A DNA stretch of 18,069 nt from an uncultured Oceanospirillaceae bacterium (GTDB lineage Bacteria > Pseudomonadota > Gammaproteobacteria > Pseudomonadales > Oceanobacteraceae), in contig CALJVD010000105.1 in NCBI GenBank assembly GCA_937974825.1, positions 1 through 18,069 of the forward strand. Reading direction: 5' to 3'. The position numbers and the translations under genes were made by a program. The notes beneath the pieces were generated by a model. The model saw nothing but the letters and a program-made list of their open reading frames with translations, made no database searches and was not told where the DNA came from. This document shows positions 7,153 to 14,824 of this stretch, piece by piece (within the stretch, counting starts at the first letter, position 1; each line of letters begins with the position of its first letter).

Positions 7153-8466
7153 TTATCGACCAAAATTCTTCAAGTTCGCTTTCTTCATTAGTGATTCGTA
7201 CTGATTTGACATCAAGTGTGATTGCACCTGGGTCATAAAGTCCATCACAACTACCACGACAATTAACAAAGAAGTACCACCGAAATAGAAAGGTATACCA
7301 AAACTTACAATCAAAAACTCAGGCATTAAGCACACGGCAGTAATATACAGTGACCCAAATAGAGTTAAACGTCCTAATACGCCGTCAATGTAATTGGCGG
7401 TTTGAATACCTGGACGAATACCTGGAATATAAGCTCCAGATTTCTTTAAGTTTTCGGCAACTTCTCTTGGATTAAACATCAATGCAGTATAGAAGTAGCA
7501 GAAGAAAATAATACCAGCAGCAAATAATACAATATATAAAGGCTGACTTGGCGCTAATGCTGAAGCAACGGTCTGTAACCAGGCCATGCTTTCGCCTTGA
7601 CCGAACCACTGACCCAGTGATGCTGGGAACAACAGTAAGCTCGATGCAAAAATTGGTGGTATTACACCAGCCATGTTTAGCTTCAATGGTAAGTGACTAG
7701 TTTGAGCAGCAAATAACTGACGCCCTTGCTGACGCTTAGCATAGTTAACAGTAATACGACGTTGGCCACGTTCTACGAACACAATAAAACCAACAACTGC
7801 AGCCGCTAATACACCAATACCTAGTAGAACAACGATATTTAAGTCACCCATGCGAGCAGCCTCAAATGATTGTCCAATAGCGCTTGGTAGACCAGCTACA
7901 ATCCCTGCAAAAATAAGCAATGAAATACCGTTACCCACACCACGCTCAGTGATTTGCTCACCAAGCCACATCATAAATACGGCACCTGCAACGAAAGAAG
8001 GTACTGCGATAACATAGAAGCCAACGCCAGTTGTAAAGGTTACCCCTTGACTGGCTAAACCAGCAGCAACACCGAATGATTGCAAAGTTGCTAATAGCAC
8101 TGTGCCATATCGAGTGTACTGACTGATCTTGCGACGACCTGCCTCACCTTCTTTCTTGAGCTGCTCAAGCTGAGGACTTACCGCTGTAAGCAGTTGCATG
8201 ATAATTGACGCAGAGATGTAGGGCATAATACCCAACGCTAGAATACTCATTCGCTCCAACGCACCACCAGAGAACATGTTAAACATTTCTAGGATGGTGC
8301 CCTGGTTCTGTTCGAATAAACGAGCCAGTGCGTCAGGGTTAATACCTGGTACAGGAATATGTGTACCAATACGGTATACCACCAATGCGATTAAAACAAA
8401 ACGCAAGCGAGCCCAAAGCTCGCTTAAGCCATTTTGTTTGCCTTGCGGAAGTCCTTGCTTTGCCAT
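7153..8466 (-). CDS. secY: Preprotein translocase channel subunit SecY
   Basis: 437-aa inner-membrane protein with ten hydrophobic segments, the central channel of the SecYEG translocon (E. coli 443 aa). Family landmarks are ALVVYRIGTHIPVPGINPD in the first helix, FNMFSGGALERMSILALGIMPYISASI (plug region and second helix, read in parts), WLGEQITERGVGNGISLLIF, NYAKRQQGRQ, and the cytosolic loop FNPREVAENLKKSGAYIPGIRPG, which contains the conserved Arg needed for SecA-driven export. Its ATG shares one base with the rplO stop (TAATG), so translation is likely coupled. Nothing is truncated. Confidence 0.99.
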   Translation of the reverse strand: MAKQGLPQGKQNGLSELWARLRFVLIALVVYRIGTHIPVPGINPDALARLFEQNQGTILEMFNMFSGGALERMSILALGIMPYISASIIMQLLTAVSPQLEQLKKEGEAGRRKISQYTRYGTVLLATLQSFGVAAGLASQGVTFTTGVGFYVIAVPSFVAGAVFMMWLGEQITERGVGNGISLLIFAGIVAGLPSAIGQSFEAARMGDLNIVVLLGIGVLAAAVVGFIVFVERGQRRITVNYAKRQQGRQLFAAQTSHLPLKLNMAGVIPPIFASSLLLFPASLGQWFGQGESMAWLQTVASALAPSQPLYIVLFAAGIIFFCYFYTALMFNPREVAENLKKSGAYIPGIRPGIQTANYIDGVLGRLTLFGSLYITAVCLMPEFLIVSFGIPFYFGGTSLLIVVVVVMDFMTQVQSHLMSNQYESLMKKANLKNFGR

Positions 8467-8900
8467 TAGTCTTCGACCTTACCACCGGCAGCTTCAATAG
8501 CTGCTTTAGCACCTTTGGTTACTTTAAGACCTTTTACAGTCACAGCTTTTTCAACAGTACCAGATAAAATTACGCGAGCTGATTTGTACTTCTCACCAAT
8601 TACATCTGCTGCTTTAAGTGCTGCAAGGTCTACCACATCGCCTTCAACCAAAGCTAATTCGTTTAAACGAACTTCAGCAACGTATTCAGCTTGACGCGAA
8701 TAGAAGCCAAACTTTGGAACGCGACGGAATAGAGGCATTTGACCGCCCTCGAAACCTAAAGCTACCTTGCCGCCTGAACGTGATTTTTGACCTTTGTGAC
8801 CACGACCACCAGTTTTACCTAAACCAGAGCCGATACCACGACCAACACGCTTGCCAGATGGCTTGGAGCCAGGGGCTGGGCTCAATTCGTTGAGACGCAT
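8466..8900 (-). CDS. rplO: 50S ribosomal protein L15
   Basis: 144 aa with the start chosen at MRLNELSPAPGSK, because GAAGGGG sits 6 nt upstream; a longer in-frame reading begins at a TTG inside the ribosome site and is unlikely. The N-terminal glycine-rich arm RVGRGIGSGLGKTGGRGHKGQKSRSG (read in parts) penetrates 23S rRNA, and the globular end carries VILSGTVEKAVTVKGLKVTKGA. It starts 1 bp after the rpmD stop and overlaps the secY ATG by one base. Confidence 0.98.
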   Translation of the reverse strand: MRLNELSPAPGSKPSGKRVGRGIGSGLGKTGGRGHKGQKSRSGGKVALGFEGGQMPLFRRVPKFGFYSRQAEYVAEVRLNELALVEGDVVDLAALKAADVIGEKYKSARVILSGTVEKAVTVKGLKVTKGAKAAIEAAGGKVED

Positions 8901-8901
8901 A

Positions 8902-9087
8902 TTATTCCCCTTCAACCTTAATCATGTATTTAACCTGATTAATCATGCCGCGAACTGAAGGAGTATCTTCTAGTTCAACAGTATGATTAATACGGCGCAA
9001 ACCCAAACCTTTGATGGCGGCACGGTGTGCTGGCAATTTGCCAATGGTGCTGCGAAGCTGGGTGACTTTTACGGTTTTCTTAGCCAT
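8902..9087 (-). CDS. rpmD: 50S ribosomal protein L30
   Basis: 61-aa protein (59 in E. coli) with the typical pattern KTVKVTQLRSTIGKLPAHRA, GLGLRRINHTVELEDTPSVR and GMINQVKYMIKVE. L30 binds the 23S rRNA near the 5S rRNA. It lies between rpsE (6 bp upstream) and rplO (1 bp downstream), the standard spc order. Not all bacteria keep L30; its presence fits a gammaproteobacterium. Confidence 0.98.
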   Translation of the reverse strand: MAKKTVKVTQLRSTIGKLPAHRAAIKGLGLRRINHTVELEDTPSVRGMINQVKYMIKVEGE

Positions 9088-9093
9088 AACATA

Positions 9094-9594
9094 TTACCCC
9101 AAGATTTCTTCAACAGATTTGCCACGCTTAGCTGCTACATCTTCAGGTGATTTCATTTGTGACAATGCGTTAAATGTCGCACGTACAACGTTCACCGGGT
9201 TAGTAGAACCATAGCACTTGGCTAATACGTTTCTCACACCAACCATCTCTAAAACGGCACGCATAGCACCGCCGGCGATAATACCGGTACCTTCAGAGGC
9301 AGGTTGCATATAAATTTGTGCGCCAGAGTGACGGCCTCTTACAGGGTACTGTAAGGTATCGCCATCTAACTGCACATTAACCATGTTACGCTTAGCTTGT
9401 TCCATTGCTTTTTGAATAGCGGTTGGAACTTCACGTGAGCGACCACGACCAAAGCCTACACGACCATTGCCATCGCCTACTACAGTAAGTGCAGTAAATG
9501 CGAAAACACGACCGCCTTTAACAACTTTAGCTACACGGTTAACTTGAACTAACTTTTCTTGTAGTTCGCTTTCATTTCGTTCGTTATTTGCCAT
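9094..9594 (-). CDS. rpsE: 30S ribosomal protein S5
   Basis: 166 aa starting at MANNERNESELQEKL; AAGGG lies 8 nt upstream, whereas the longer reading would start at a GTG within the ribosome site. It contains the double-stranded-RNA-binding fold with VVKGGRVFAFTALTVVGDGN and GRVGFGRGRSREVPTAIQKA, then PASEGTGIIAGGAMRAVLEM and YGSTNPVNVVRAT. S5 shapes the mRNA entry tunnel and decoding accuracy, and the VVKGGRVF loop is the region where spectinomycin-resistance changes occur in E. coli; no such change is obvious. Confidence 0.98.
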   Translation of the reverse strand: MANNERNESELQEKLVQVNRVAKVVKGGRVFAFTALTVVGDGNGRVGFGRGRSREVPTAIQKAMEQAKRNMVNVQLDGDTLQYPVRGRHSGAQIYMQPASEGTGIIAGGAMRAVLEMVGVRNVLAKCYGSTNPVNVVRATFNALSQMKSPEDVAAKRGKSVEEILG

Positions 9595-9605
9595 GATCTC
9601 CACCC

Positions 9606-9956
9606 TTAGAATTCCAGGCCGTTTTCACGAGCCGCGTCAGCCAGAGCTTTAACACGACCATGGTATTTAAAACCAGAACGGTCAAATGCAACCTTAGTAA
9701 CACCAGCAGCTTTTGCGCGTTCCGCAATAAGCTGGCCTACTTTAGTGGCAGCATTAACGTTACCAGTCAATTCAGTACGCAGATCGGCTTCAGTAGTTGA
9801 AGCAGCAGCCAAGACATTAGCGCCATTGGCGGATATGATCTGAGCATAAATGTGTCTGGGCGTACGGTGAACGCACAGACGAACCGCACCGTGGTCACGC
9901 ATGTTTACACGTGATTTAGTGGCACGGCGCAAACGAGCTTTTTTCTTCTCATTCAT
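9606..9956 (-). CDS. rplR: 50S ribosomal protein L18
   Basis: 116-aa 5S rRNA-binding protein (117 in E. coli). The basic N-terminal tail KKKARLRRATKSRVNMRDHG leads into RLCVHRTPRHIYAQIISANG and the closing FDRSGFKYHGRVKALADAAR-ENGLEF, all characteristic of L18. Together with L5 and L25 it assembles the central protuberance. It is spaced 10 bp after rplF and 11 bp before rpsE. Confidence 0.98.
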   Translation of the reverse strand: MNEKKKARLRRATKSRVNMRDHGAVRLCVHRTPRHIYAQIISANGANVLAAASTTEADLRTELTGNVNAATKVGQLIAERAKAAGVTKVAFDRSGFKYHGRVKALADAARENGLEF

Positions 9957-9966
9957 GGCCTAGACC

Positions 9967-10500
9967 CTACTTTTTCTTGGCTTCTTTACGACGCACATTT
10001 TCATCAGCATAACGAACACCCTTACCTTTATAAGGTTCTGGCGGACGATAGCCACGGATTTCTGCAGCAACTTGGCCAACAACTTGCTTATCAATACCTT
10101 TGATAACCACTTCTGTTTGGCTAGGAGTTTCAGCACTCACGCCTTCAGGAAGTTGATAGTTGATGTCGTGTGAAAAGCCTAATTGTAAATTCAAAGTTTT
10201 ACCTGATGCTTTGGCACGAAAACCAACACCTTGTAAAACTAATTTCTTTTCAAAGCCTGCAGTTACACCAACAACCATATTGTTAACTAGTGAACGGAAT
10301 GTACCTGCAAGGGCATTAGCTTGCTTCTCTGCACTGCGAGGTGCAAAAGAAAGAGTGTTATCTTCTTCTTTGATTTCAACAGAAGAGTGAACATCAAGCT
10401 CTAATTGACCGCCTTTTCCTTTCACAGAAATTTTTTCGGCAGTCAAAGTAACTTCTACACCAGCTGGAATGGCTATAGGAGCTTTAGCTATACGAGACAT
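9967..10500 (-). CDS. rplF: 50S ribosomal protein L6
   Basis: 177 aa, identical in length to E. coli L6. It has two related domains; the second carries KLVLQGVGFRAKASGKTLNL and the signature PEPYKGKGVRYADENVRRKE at the C-terminus. L6 binds 23S rRNA near the sarcin-ricin loop and factor-binding site. TAAGGAG precedes the ATG, and the gap from rpsH is 10 bp. Confidence 0.99.
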   Translation of the reverse strand: MSRIAKAPIAIPAGVEVTLTAEKISVKGKGGQLELDVHSSVEIKEEDNTLSFAPRSAEKQANALAGTFRSLVNNMVVGVTAGFEKKLVLQGVGFRAKASGKTLNLQLGFSHDINYQLPEGVSAETPSQTEVVIKGIDKQVVGQVAAEIRGYRPPEPYKGKGVRYADENVRRKEAKKK

Positions 10501-10510
10501 ATAAAACTCC

Positions 10511-10903
10511 TTAGAACACAGTTGCTAAGACTTCACCACCAACACCTGCAGCACGTGCAGCACGGTCGGTCATAACGCCTTTAGAAGTTGAAACAATTGC
10601 TACACCTAAACCTGCTTCAACTTTCGGCAGCTCGGTAGCACCACGATACTGACGCAAACTTGGGCGACTTACGCGCTGAATGCGCTCGATCACAGGCTTG
10701 CCTTCGTAGTATTTTAAATCGATGGTCATTACTTGTTTAGCATCACCTTCGATTGAAAAACCTTTAATGTAACCTTCAGATTCTAGAACCTGGGCCACTG
10801 ATTTTTTGATTTTTGATGACGGCATAGAAACATTCTCATGTCCAGCTTGCTGGGCATTACGAATGCGGGTGAACATATCCGCCAACGTATCTTGCATACT
10901 CAT
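10511..10903 (-). CDS. rpsH: 30S ribosomal protein S8
   Basis: 130 aa, same length as E. coli. It begins MSMQDTLADMFTRIRNAQQA and ends STSKGVMTDRAARAAGVGGE plus VLATVF, the canonical S8 RNA-binding end. S8 binds helix 21 of 16S rRNA and in E. coli represses the spc operon through the start of rplE mRNA. The only ribosome-site candidate, GAGG, is about 10 nt from the ATG, slightly far. It is preceded by an unusually long (91-bp) and strongly foldable gap from rpsN. Confidence 0.99.
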   Translation of the reverse strand: MSMQDTLADMFTRIRNAQQAGHENVSMPSSKIKKSVAQVLESEGYIKGFSIEGDAKQVMTIDLKYYEGKPVIERIQRVSRPSLRQYRGATELPKVEAGLGVAIVSTSKGVMTDRAARAAGVGGEVLATVF

Positions 10904-10920
10904 TTAGTATATACCTCTGT

Positions 10921-10979
10921 TGTACAGCGCCCCATCCGAACAACAATGGCGCACCTAAAATTCAGGCGCGCATTGTACA
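10921..10979 (-). promoter_or_regulatory. Structured rpsN-rpsH intercistronic region with competing hairpins
   Basis: Two mutually exclusive foldings share the same right arm. An outer one pairs TGTACA and GCGC (10921-10930) with GCGC and TGTACA (10968-10971 and 10974-10979). An inner one pairs CAAT-(G)-GCGC (10944-10952) with GCGCATTG (10968-10975), and its stem continues inward as CCT/AGG (10954-10956 with 10964-10966). No T tract follows, so this is not a plain terminator. Role unknown; it could affect rpsH translation, RNA processing or stability. Confidence 0.45.
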
Positions 10980-10994
10980 CGGAAAAGGAATTGC

Positions 10995-11300
10995 TTACCA
11001 ACTAGCTTTTTTAAGGCCGGGCACGTTACCCATCATTCCTTGTTCACGTAGCTTAATACGCGACAATTTGAATTTACGATAAACACCGTGCGGACGACCA
11101 GTCATTTGACAACGACGACGCAGACGACTAGGTGACGAATCACGTGGTAGTTTCTGCAAAGCCATTTGTGCATTCCAACGCTCTTCATCTGAAGAGTTAA
11201 CGTTGCTTACGATTGCTTTTAATTCAGCGCGCTTTTCTGCGAACTTTGCAATCAACTCTTCACGCTTCAGTTCACGGTTTCTCATGCTTACTTTAGCCAT
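10995..11300 (-). CDS. rpsN: 30S ribosomal protein S14 (zinc-free long form)
   Basis: 101 aa, the long form seen in E. coli. It contains DSSPSRLRRRCQMTGRPHGVYRKFKLSR and ends LREQGMMGNVPGLKKASW (both read in parts). Only one Cys remains in the region where zinc-type S14 has a CxxC pair, so this is the C-minus type. S14 belongs to the 30S head and joins late in assembly. AAGGAG precedes the ATG; the gap after rplE is 10 bp. Confidence 0.98.
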   Translation of the reverse strand: MAKVSMRNRELKREELIAKFAEKRAELKAIVSNVNSSDEERWNAQMALQKLPRDSSPSRLRRRCQMTGRPHGVYRKFKLSRIKLREQGMMGNVPGLKKASW

Positions 11301-11310
11301 GATATTCTCC

Positions 11311-11850
11311 TTAGTTACGGAACGGGAACTGCAACGCTTTAAGTAAAGCGCGGCCTTCTTCGTTGGTTTTAGCAGTAGTTGTGATAGTCACATCCATACC
11401 ACGGATTTTGTCTACTTTGTCGTAGTCAATTTCTGGGAAGATGATTTGCTCTTTCACACCCATGCTGTAGTTACCACGGCCATCAAAAGATTTGCCATTG
11501 ATACCACGGAAGTCACGTACACGAGGCAATGCGATGTCGATAAGACGATCCATAAAATCCCACATACGATCACTTCGTAAAGTTACTTTACAGCCAATAG
11601 GCCATCCTTCACGAATTTTAAAACCAGCAACGGAATTGCGCGCTTTCGTGATAACAACTTTTTGACCAGAAATTGCCTGCATATCTGCGACAGCGTTTTC
11701 TAGGATCTTTTTGTCACCAATTGCTTCACCAACACCCATATTTAGAGTGATTTTGGTAATGCGTGGCACTTCCATAACATTCTTATAGCCAAGCTCTTCT
11801 TGCAACTTTGCTATAACTTCATTTCTATATAAATCTTTTAAACGTGACAT
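11311..11850 (-). CDS. rplE: 50S ribosomal protein L5
   Basis: 179 aa when started at MSRLKDLYRNEV, matching E. coli L5 exactly in length; GGAAG lies 5 nt upstream, while the longer reading begins at a TTG in the ribosome site. Typical blocks are VPRITKITLNMGVGEAIGDK, ISGQKVVITKARNSVAGFKI, DFRGINGKSFDGRGNYSMGV and EIDYDKVDKIRGMDVTITTT. L5 binds 5S rRNA and touches the P-site tRNA. In E. coli the start of this gene is the S8 repressor target. Confidence 0.98.
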   Translation of the reverse strand: MSRLKDLYRNEVIAKLQEELGYKNVMEVPRITKITLNMGVGEAIGDKKILENAVADMQAISGQKVVITKARNSVAGFKIREGWPIGCKVTLRSDRMWDFMDRLIDIALPRVRDFRGINGKSFDGRGNYSMGVKEQIIFPEIDYDKVDKIRGMDVTITTTAKTNEEGRALLKALQFPFRN

Positions 11851-11868
11851 ATCTGCTTCCAACCCCTA

Positions 11869-12183
11869 TCAGGCGTCAATGTTTTCGCCAGTGGATTTGA
11901 AAATACGCACCTTAGTCTTACCTTCAACCTTAAAGCCAACACGGTCAGCTTTTTCAGTCTTAGGATTCCAAATAGCAACGTTAGACACATGGATACCAGC
12001 TTCTTTCTCGATGATACCACCTGGTTGTTGCAGGTACGGATTCGGTTTTTGGTGTTTCTTCACCATATTGATGCCAGCAACAAGCAGCTTGTCATTGTTC
12101 AATACTTTTTGAACCTTGCCACGCTTGCCTTTGTCTTTACCGGCAATCACGACTACTTCGTCGTTTTTATGAATCTTTAACAT
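11869..12183 (-). CDS. rplX: 50S ribosomal protein L24
   Basis: 104 aa from MLKIHKNDEVVVIAGKDKGK. Two ATGs lie six bases apart (12189 and 12183). The GGAG of the ribosome site is 9 nt from the second but only 3 nt from the first, so the second is preferred; using the first adds Met-Ser. The KOW motif DEVVVIAGKDKGKRGKVQKV is clear, followed by GINMVKKHQKPNPYLQQPGG and IEKEAGIHVSNVAIWN. L24 is one of the two initiator proteins of 50S assembly. Confidence 0.96.
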   Translation of the reverse strand: MLKIHKNDEVVVIAGKDKGKRGKVQKVLNNDKLLVAGINMVKKHQKPNPYLQQPGGIIEKEAGIHVSNVAIWNPKTEKADRVGFKVEGKTKVRIFKSTGENIDA

Positions 12184-12197
12184 ACTCATTCCCTCCC

Positions 12198-12566
12198 TTA
12201 CAGCACTTCAGGTGCTAGGGATATGATTTTCATGAACTGTTCAGTACGTAGTTCACGAGTCACTGGTCCAAAGATACGAGTACCAATGGGTGCCAATGAG
12301 GCATTTAAAAGAACGGCAGAGTTTACGTCAAAACGGATGATTGAACCATCTGGACGACGTACGCCTTTACGAGTACGTACTACTACTGCTGTCATTACTT
12401 GACCTTTCTTTACTTTACCGCGTGGAATTGCTTCTTTCACGGAAACTTTAATCAGGTCACCGATGCCGGCATAACGACGATGCGAACCGCCCAGTACTTT
12501 AATGCACTGAACACGTTTCGCGCCGCTGTTGTCGGCAACGTCAAGCATTGATTGAGTTTGAATCAT
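12198..12566 (-). CDS. rplN: 50S ribosomal protein L14
   Basis: 122 aa (123 in E. coli). It begins MIQTQSMLDVADNSGAKRVQ, contains GGSHRRYAGIGDLIKVSVKE and FDVNSAVLLNASLAPIGTRI, and ends FMKIISLAPEVL, all diagnostic for L14. It forms an intersubunit bridge with 16S rRNA and is the docking site of the silencing factor RsfS. In E. coli rplN opens a separately transcribed spc operon; here the gap after rpsQ is only 29 bp. Confidence 0.99.
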   Translation of the reverse strand: MIQTQSMLDVADNSGAKRVQCIKVLGGSHRRYAGIGDLIKVSVKEAIPRGKVKKGQVMTAVVVRTRKGVRRPDGSIIRFDVNSAVLLNASLAPIGTRIFGPVTRELRTEQFMKIISLAPEVL

Positions 12567-12595
12567 GCCTATCGCTCCTAAACTGGCTGCGCCGG

Positions 12596-12862
12596 TTAAA
12601 CCTTAGCGGCGCGCTCGTCTATTGATACCAACGTCCACGATTTCTTTTTAGAAAGCGGACGCGACTCTTTGATCGTTACAATGTCACCAATTTGACATTC
12701 GTTAGCTTCGTCATGAGCCATAACCTTGGCTGAACGTCTAACGAACTTTTTGTAGATCGGGTGCTTTACAAAACGTTCAACAAGAACAGAAACTGACTTG
12801 TCCATTTTGTTGCTAACAACACGACCTGACACAGTACGAACGGTTTTAGTGTTCTCAGTCAT
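12596..12862 (-). CDS. rpsQ: 30S ribosomal protein S17
   Basis: 88-aa OB-fold protein (84 in E. coli). Family features are TVSGRVVSNKMDKSVSVLVE, FVKHPIYKKFVRRSAKVMAH and the signature block GDIVTIKESRPLSKKKSWTL. S17 binds the 5' domain of 16S rRNA early in assembly. Separated from rpmC by 2 bp and from rplN by 29 bp. Confidence 0.98.
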   Translation of the reverse strand: MTENTKTVRTVSGRVVSNKMDKSVSVLVERFVKHPIYKKFVRRSAKVMAHDEANECQIGDIVTIKESRPLSKKKSWTLVSIDERAAKV

Positions 12863-12864
12863 AA

Positions 12865-13056
12865 TTATTTACCTGCCTTGCTAGCCAGCTCAGTTTTAAC
12901 ACGAGCAATATTGCGGCGAGTCTGGCGTATCAGGTGAGTTTGATTCAACTGACCTGTTGCTTGTTGCATACGCTGTTTGAATTGGTCGCCCAATAGCTCT
13001 TCTAGCTGAGATTGCAGCTCAGCCACTGATTTGTTTTTCAGTTCACTTGCTTTCAT
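12865..13056 (-). CDS. rpmC: 50S ribosomal protein L29
   Basis: 63 aa, same length as E. coli, a two-helix protein at the tunnel exit near L23 where trigger factor and SRP dock. It begins MKASELKNKSVAELQSQLEE and carries the signature LNQTHLIRQTRRNIARVKTE. The ATG shares one base with the rplP stop (TGATG), which suggests coupled translation. Confidence 0.98.
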   Translation of the reverse strand: MKASELKNKSVAELQSQLEELLGDQFKQRMQQATGQLNQTHLIRQTRRNIARVKTELASKAGK

Positions 13057-13469
13057 CAGAGCACCGTCCGTTTAACAAATGTCGTTTCAAAAGGCAGCTT
13101 AGCAGCAGCTAAAGCAAATGCTTCGCGAGCTAGTTCTTCAGGTACACCTTCAATTTCATACAATACGCGACCTGGTTGAATCTGGCATACCCAGTACTCA
13201 ACACTACCCTTCCCTTTACCCATACGAACTTCTAGGGGTTTAGAGGTGATTGGCTTGTCAGGAAACACACGAATCCAAATTTTACCGCCACGCTTTACTT
13301 TACGAGTAAGAGCACGACGGCCGGCTTCGATTTGACGTGAGGTCATTTGACCACGTCCAGTAGCTTTCAGAGCAAATTCACCGAAGCTCACTTTGGAGCC
13401 ACGGATTGCTAAACCGCGGTTGCGGCCGGTCTGAACTTTACGGAACTTGGTACGTTTTGGTAATAACAT
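13056..13469 (-). CDS. rplP: 50S ribosomal protein L16
   Basis: 137 aa (136 in E. coli). It opens MLLPKRTKFRKVQTGRNRGL and includes GRGQMTSRQIEAGRRALTRK and RMGKGKGSVEYWVCQIQPGR. Arg82 here corresponds to E. coli Arg81, which is hydroxylated by YcfD/RoxA. L16 organises the A-site and is needed late in 50S maturation. It follows rpsC by 12 bp. Confidence 0.99.
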   Translation of the reverse strand: MLLPKRTKFRKVQTGRNRGLAIRGSKVSFGEFALKATGRGQMTSRQIEAGRRALTRKVKRGGKIWIRVFPDKPITSKPLEVRMGKGKGSVEYWVCQIQPGRVLYEIEGVPEELAREAFALAAAKLPFETTFVKRTVL

Positions 13470-13481
13470 AACTAATTCCCC

Positions 13482-14171
13482 TTATGAACGACCAGTTTTC
13501 TTTTTACCAGGATTCTTTGCGCGATCGCGTACCTCTTGGATACCGCCTAGGATTTCACCTTTGAAAATCCAGACTTTCACGCCAATAATCCCGTATGTGG
13601 TTTCTGCTTCGTACGTTGCATAGTCGATATCTGCACGTAATGTATGCAGAGGCACTCGACCTTCACGATACCACTCTGAACGAGCGATCTCAGCACCACC
13701 TAAACGGCCGCTAACTTCGATTCTAATACCTTCAGCACCACCACGTAGAGCGTTCTGTACAGCGCGCTTCATAGCACGACGGAACATAACACGACGCTCT
13801 AGCTGGTTAGCAACACTTTGTGCAACTAACTTGGCATCTACATCAGGCTTACGGATTTCTTCGATGTTAATGTGTACTGGAATACCCATTAACTCGCTTA
13901 CGTCTTGACGTAAACGTTCAACGTCTTCACCTTTTTTACCAATCACAATACCTGGACGAGCTGTGTGAATAGTAACTTTGGCGCTTTGCGCTGGACGTTC
14001 GATTACAACTTTACTAACTGATGCTTTTTCTAAGCGCTTTTCAATTAAAGAGCGCACAGCAATGTCAGCCAGTAGGTTGTCGGCATATTTATCCTTACCA
14101 GCATACCAGATCGAATTATGATCTTTAGTAATACCTAAACGGATACCGGTTGGATGAACTTTTTGACCCAT
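13482..14171 (-). CDS. rpsC: 30S ribosomal protein S3
   Basis: 229 aa from MGQKVHPTGIRLGITKDHNS; AGGAG lies 8 nt before this ATG, and the longer in-frame reading only adds rplV-overlapping residues not seen in S3. The KH domain contains the GxxG loop VIGKKGEDVERLRQDV, and the C-terminal domain contains SGRLGGAEIARSEWYREGRV and YGIIGVKVWIFKGEI. S3 forms the mRNA entry channel and has RNA-unwinding ability with S4 and S5. It follows rplV by 11 bp. Confidence 0.98.
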   Translation of the reverse strand: MGQKVHPTGIRLGITKDHNSIWYAGKDKYADNLLADIAVRSLIEKRLEKASVSKVVIERPAQSAKVTIHTARPGIVIGKKGEDVERLRQDVSELMGIPVHINIEEIRKPDVDAKLVAQSVANQLERRVMFRRAMKRAVQNALRGGAEGIRIEVSGRLGGAEIARSEWYREGRVPLHTLRADIDYATYEAETTYGIIGVKVWIFKGEILGGIQEVRDRAKNPGKKKTGRS

Positions 14172-14182
14172 CTGACCAACTC

Positions 14183-14518
14183 CTATTTCTCTGAGACTTT
14201 CACAGTGACGTGACAAGTACGTTTTAGAATACGATCGGCACGGCCTTTGGCACGTGGACGAATGCGCTTCATCGTCATACCTTCATCAACGAATACGGTC
14301 GAAACACGTAATTCATCAACGTCGGCACCATCATTGTGCTCAGCATTAGCAATAGCAGACTCAAGCACTTTCTTAATGATGTCGGCACCTTTCTTATTGC
14401 TGAACGTAAGAATGTTAAGTGCTTCATCAACTTGCTTACCACGAATGGTATCAGCAACTAAGCGTGCTTTCTGTGCAGATAAGTTAGCTCCACGCAATAC
14501 AGCGGCTACTTCAGACAT
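14183..14518 (-). CDS. rplV: 50S ribosomal protein L22
   Basis: 111 aa (110 in E. coli). The globular part includes LSAQKARLVADTIRGKQVDE and KKVLESAIANAEHNDGADVD. The extended hairpin FVDEGMTMKRIRPRAKGRAD reaches into the exit tunnel, where it forms the constriction with L4 and affects macrolide sensitivity. The loop looks ordinary, with no deletion. It is preceded by rpsS (13 bp). Confidence 0.99.
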   Translation of the reverse strand: MSEVAAVLRGANLSAQKARLVADTIRGKQVDEALNILTFSNKKGADIIKKVLESAIANAEHNDGADVDELRVSTVFVDEGMTMKRIRPRAKGRADRILKRTCHVTVKVSEK

Positions 14519-14531
14519 ATTTCACCCCTTA

Positions 14532-14807
14532 TTAACGTTTGGCTTTCTTGTCCGCAACGTGACCTTTGAAAGGTCTGGTCGATGCGAATTCGCCGAGTTT
14601 ATGACCAACCATGTCTTCAGTTACGAAAACAGGCATATGTGTTTTGCCGTTATGAACAGCAATTGTAAGACCCACAAATTCAGGGAATATTGTGGAGCGG
14701 CGAGACCATGTCTTGATTGGACGTTTGTCGTTCTTATCAAGAGCGGCCTCTACCTTCTTCATTAAGTGATGGTCTATGAATGGACCTTTTTTCAATGAGC
14801 GTGGCAC
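14532..14807 (-). CDS. rpsS: 30S ribosomal protein S19
   Basis: 91 aa (92 in E. coli). The sequence MPRSLKKGPFIDHHLMKKVE, IKTWSRRSTIFPEFVGLTIA and HNGKTHMPVFVTEDMVGHKL followed by GEFASTR is unmistakably S19. It lies in the 30S head next to S13 and contacts tRNA and 23S rRNA at an intersubunit bridge. AGGAAG precedes the ATG, and the gap to rplB is 17 bp. Confidence 0.99.
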   Translation of the reverse strand: MPRSLKKGPFIDHHLMKKVEAALDKNDKRPIKTWSRRSTIFPEFVGLTIAVHNGKTHMPVFVTEDMVGHKLGEFASTRPFKGHVADKKAKR

Positions 14808-14824
14808 AGTATCTTCCTCTCTAA

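Noticed and set aside
10921..10979. Intrinsic terminator between rpsN and rpsH
   Set aside because: The stem potential is good but no T run follows on the transcribed strand, and essential genes continue downstream.
14247..14765. 172-codon + strand frame opposite rplV and rpsS
   Set aside because: It is antisense to two highly conserved ribosomal genes and its composition follows their codon structure; a shadow frame.
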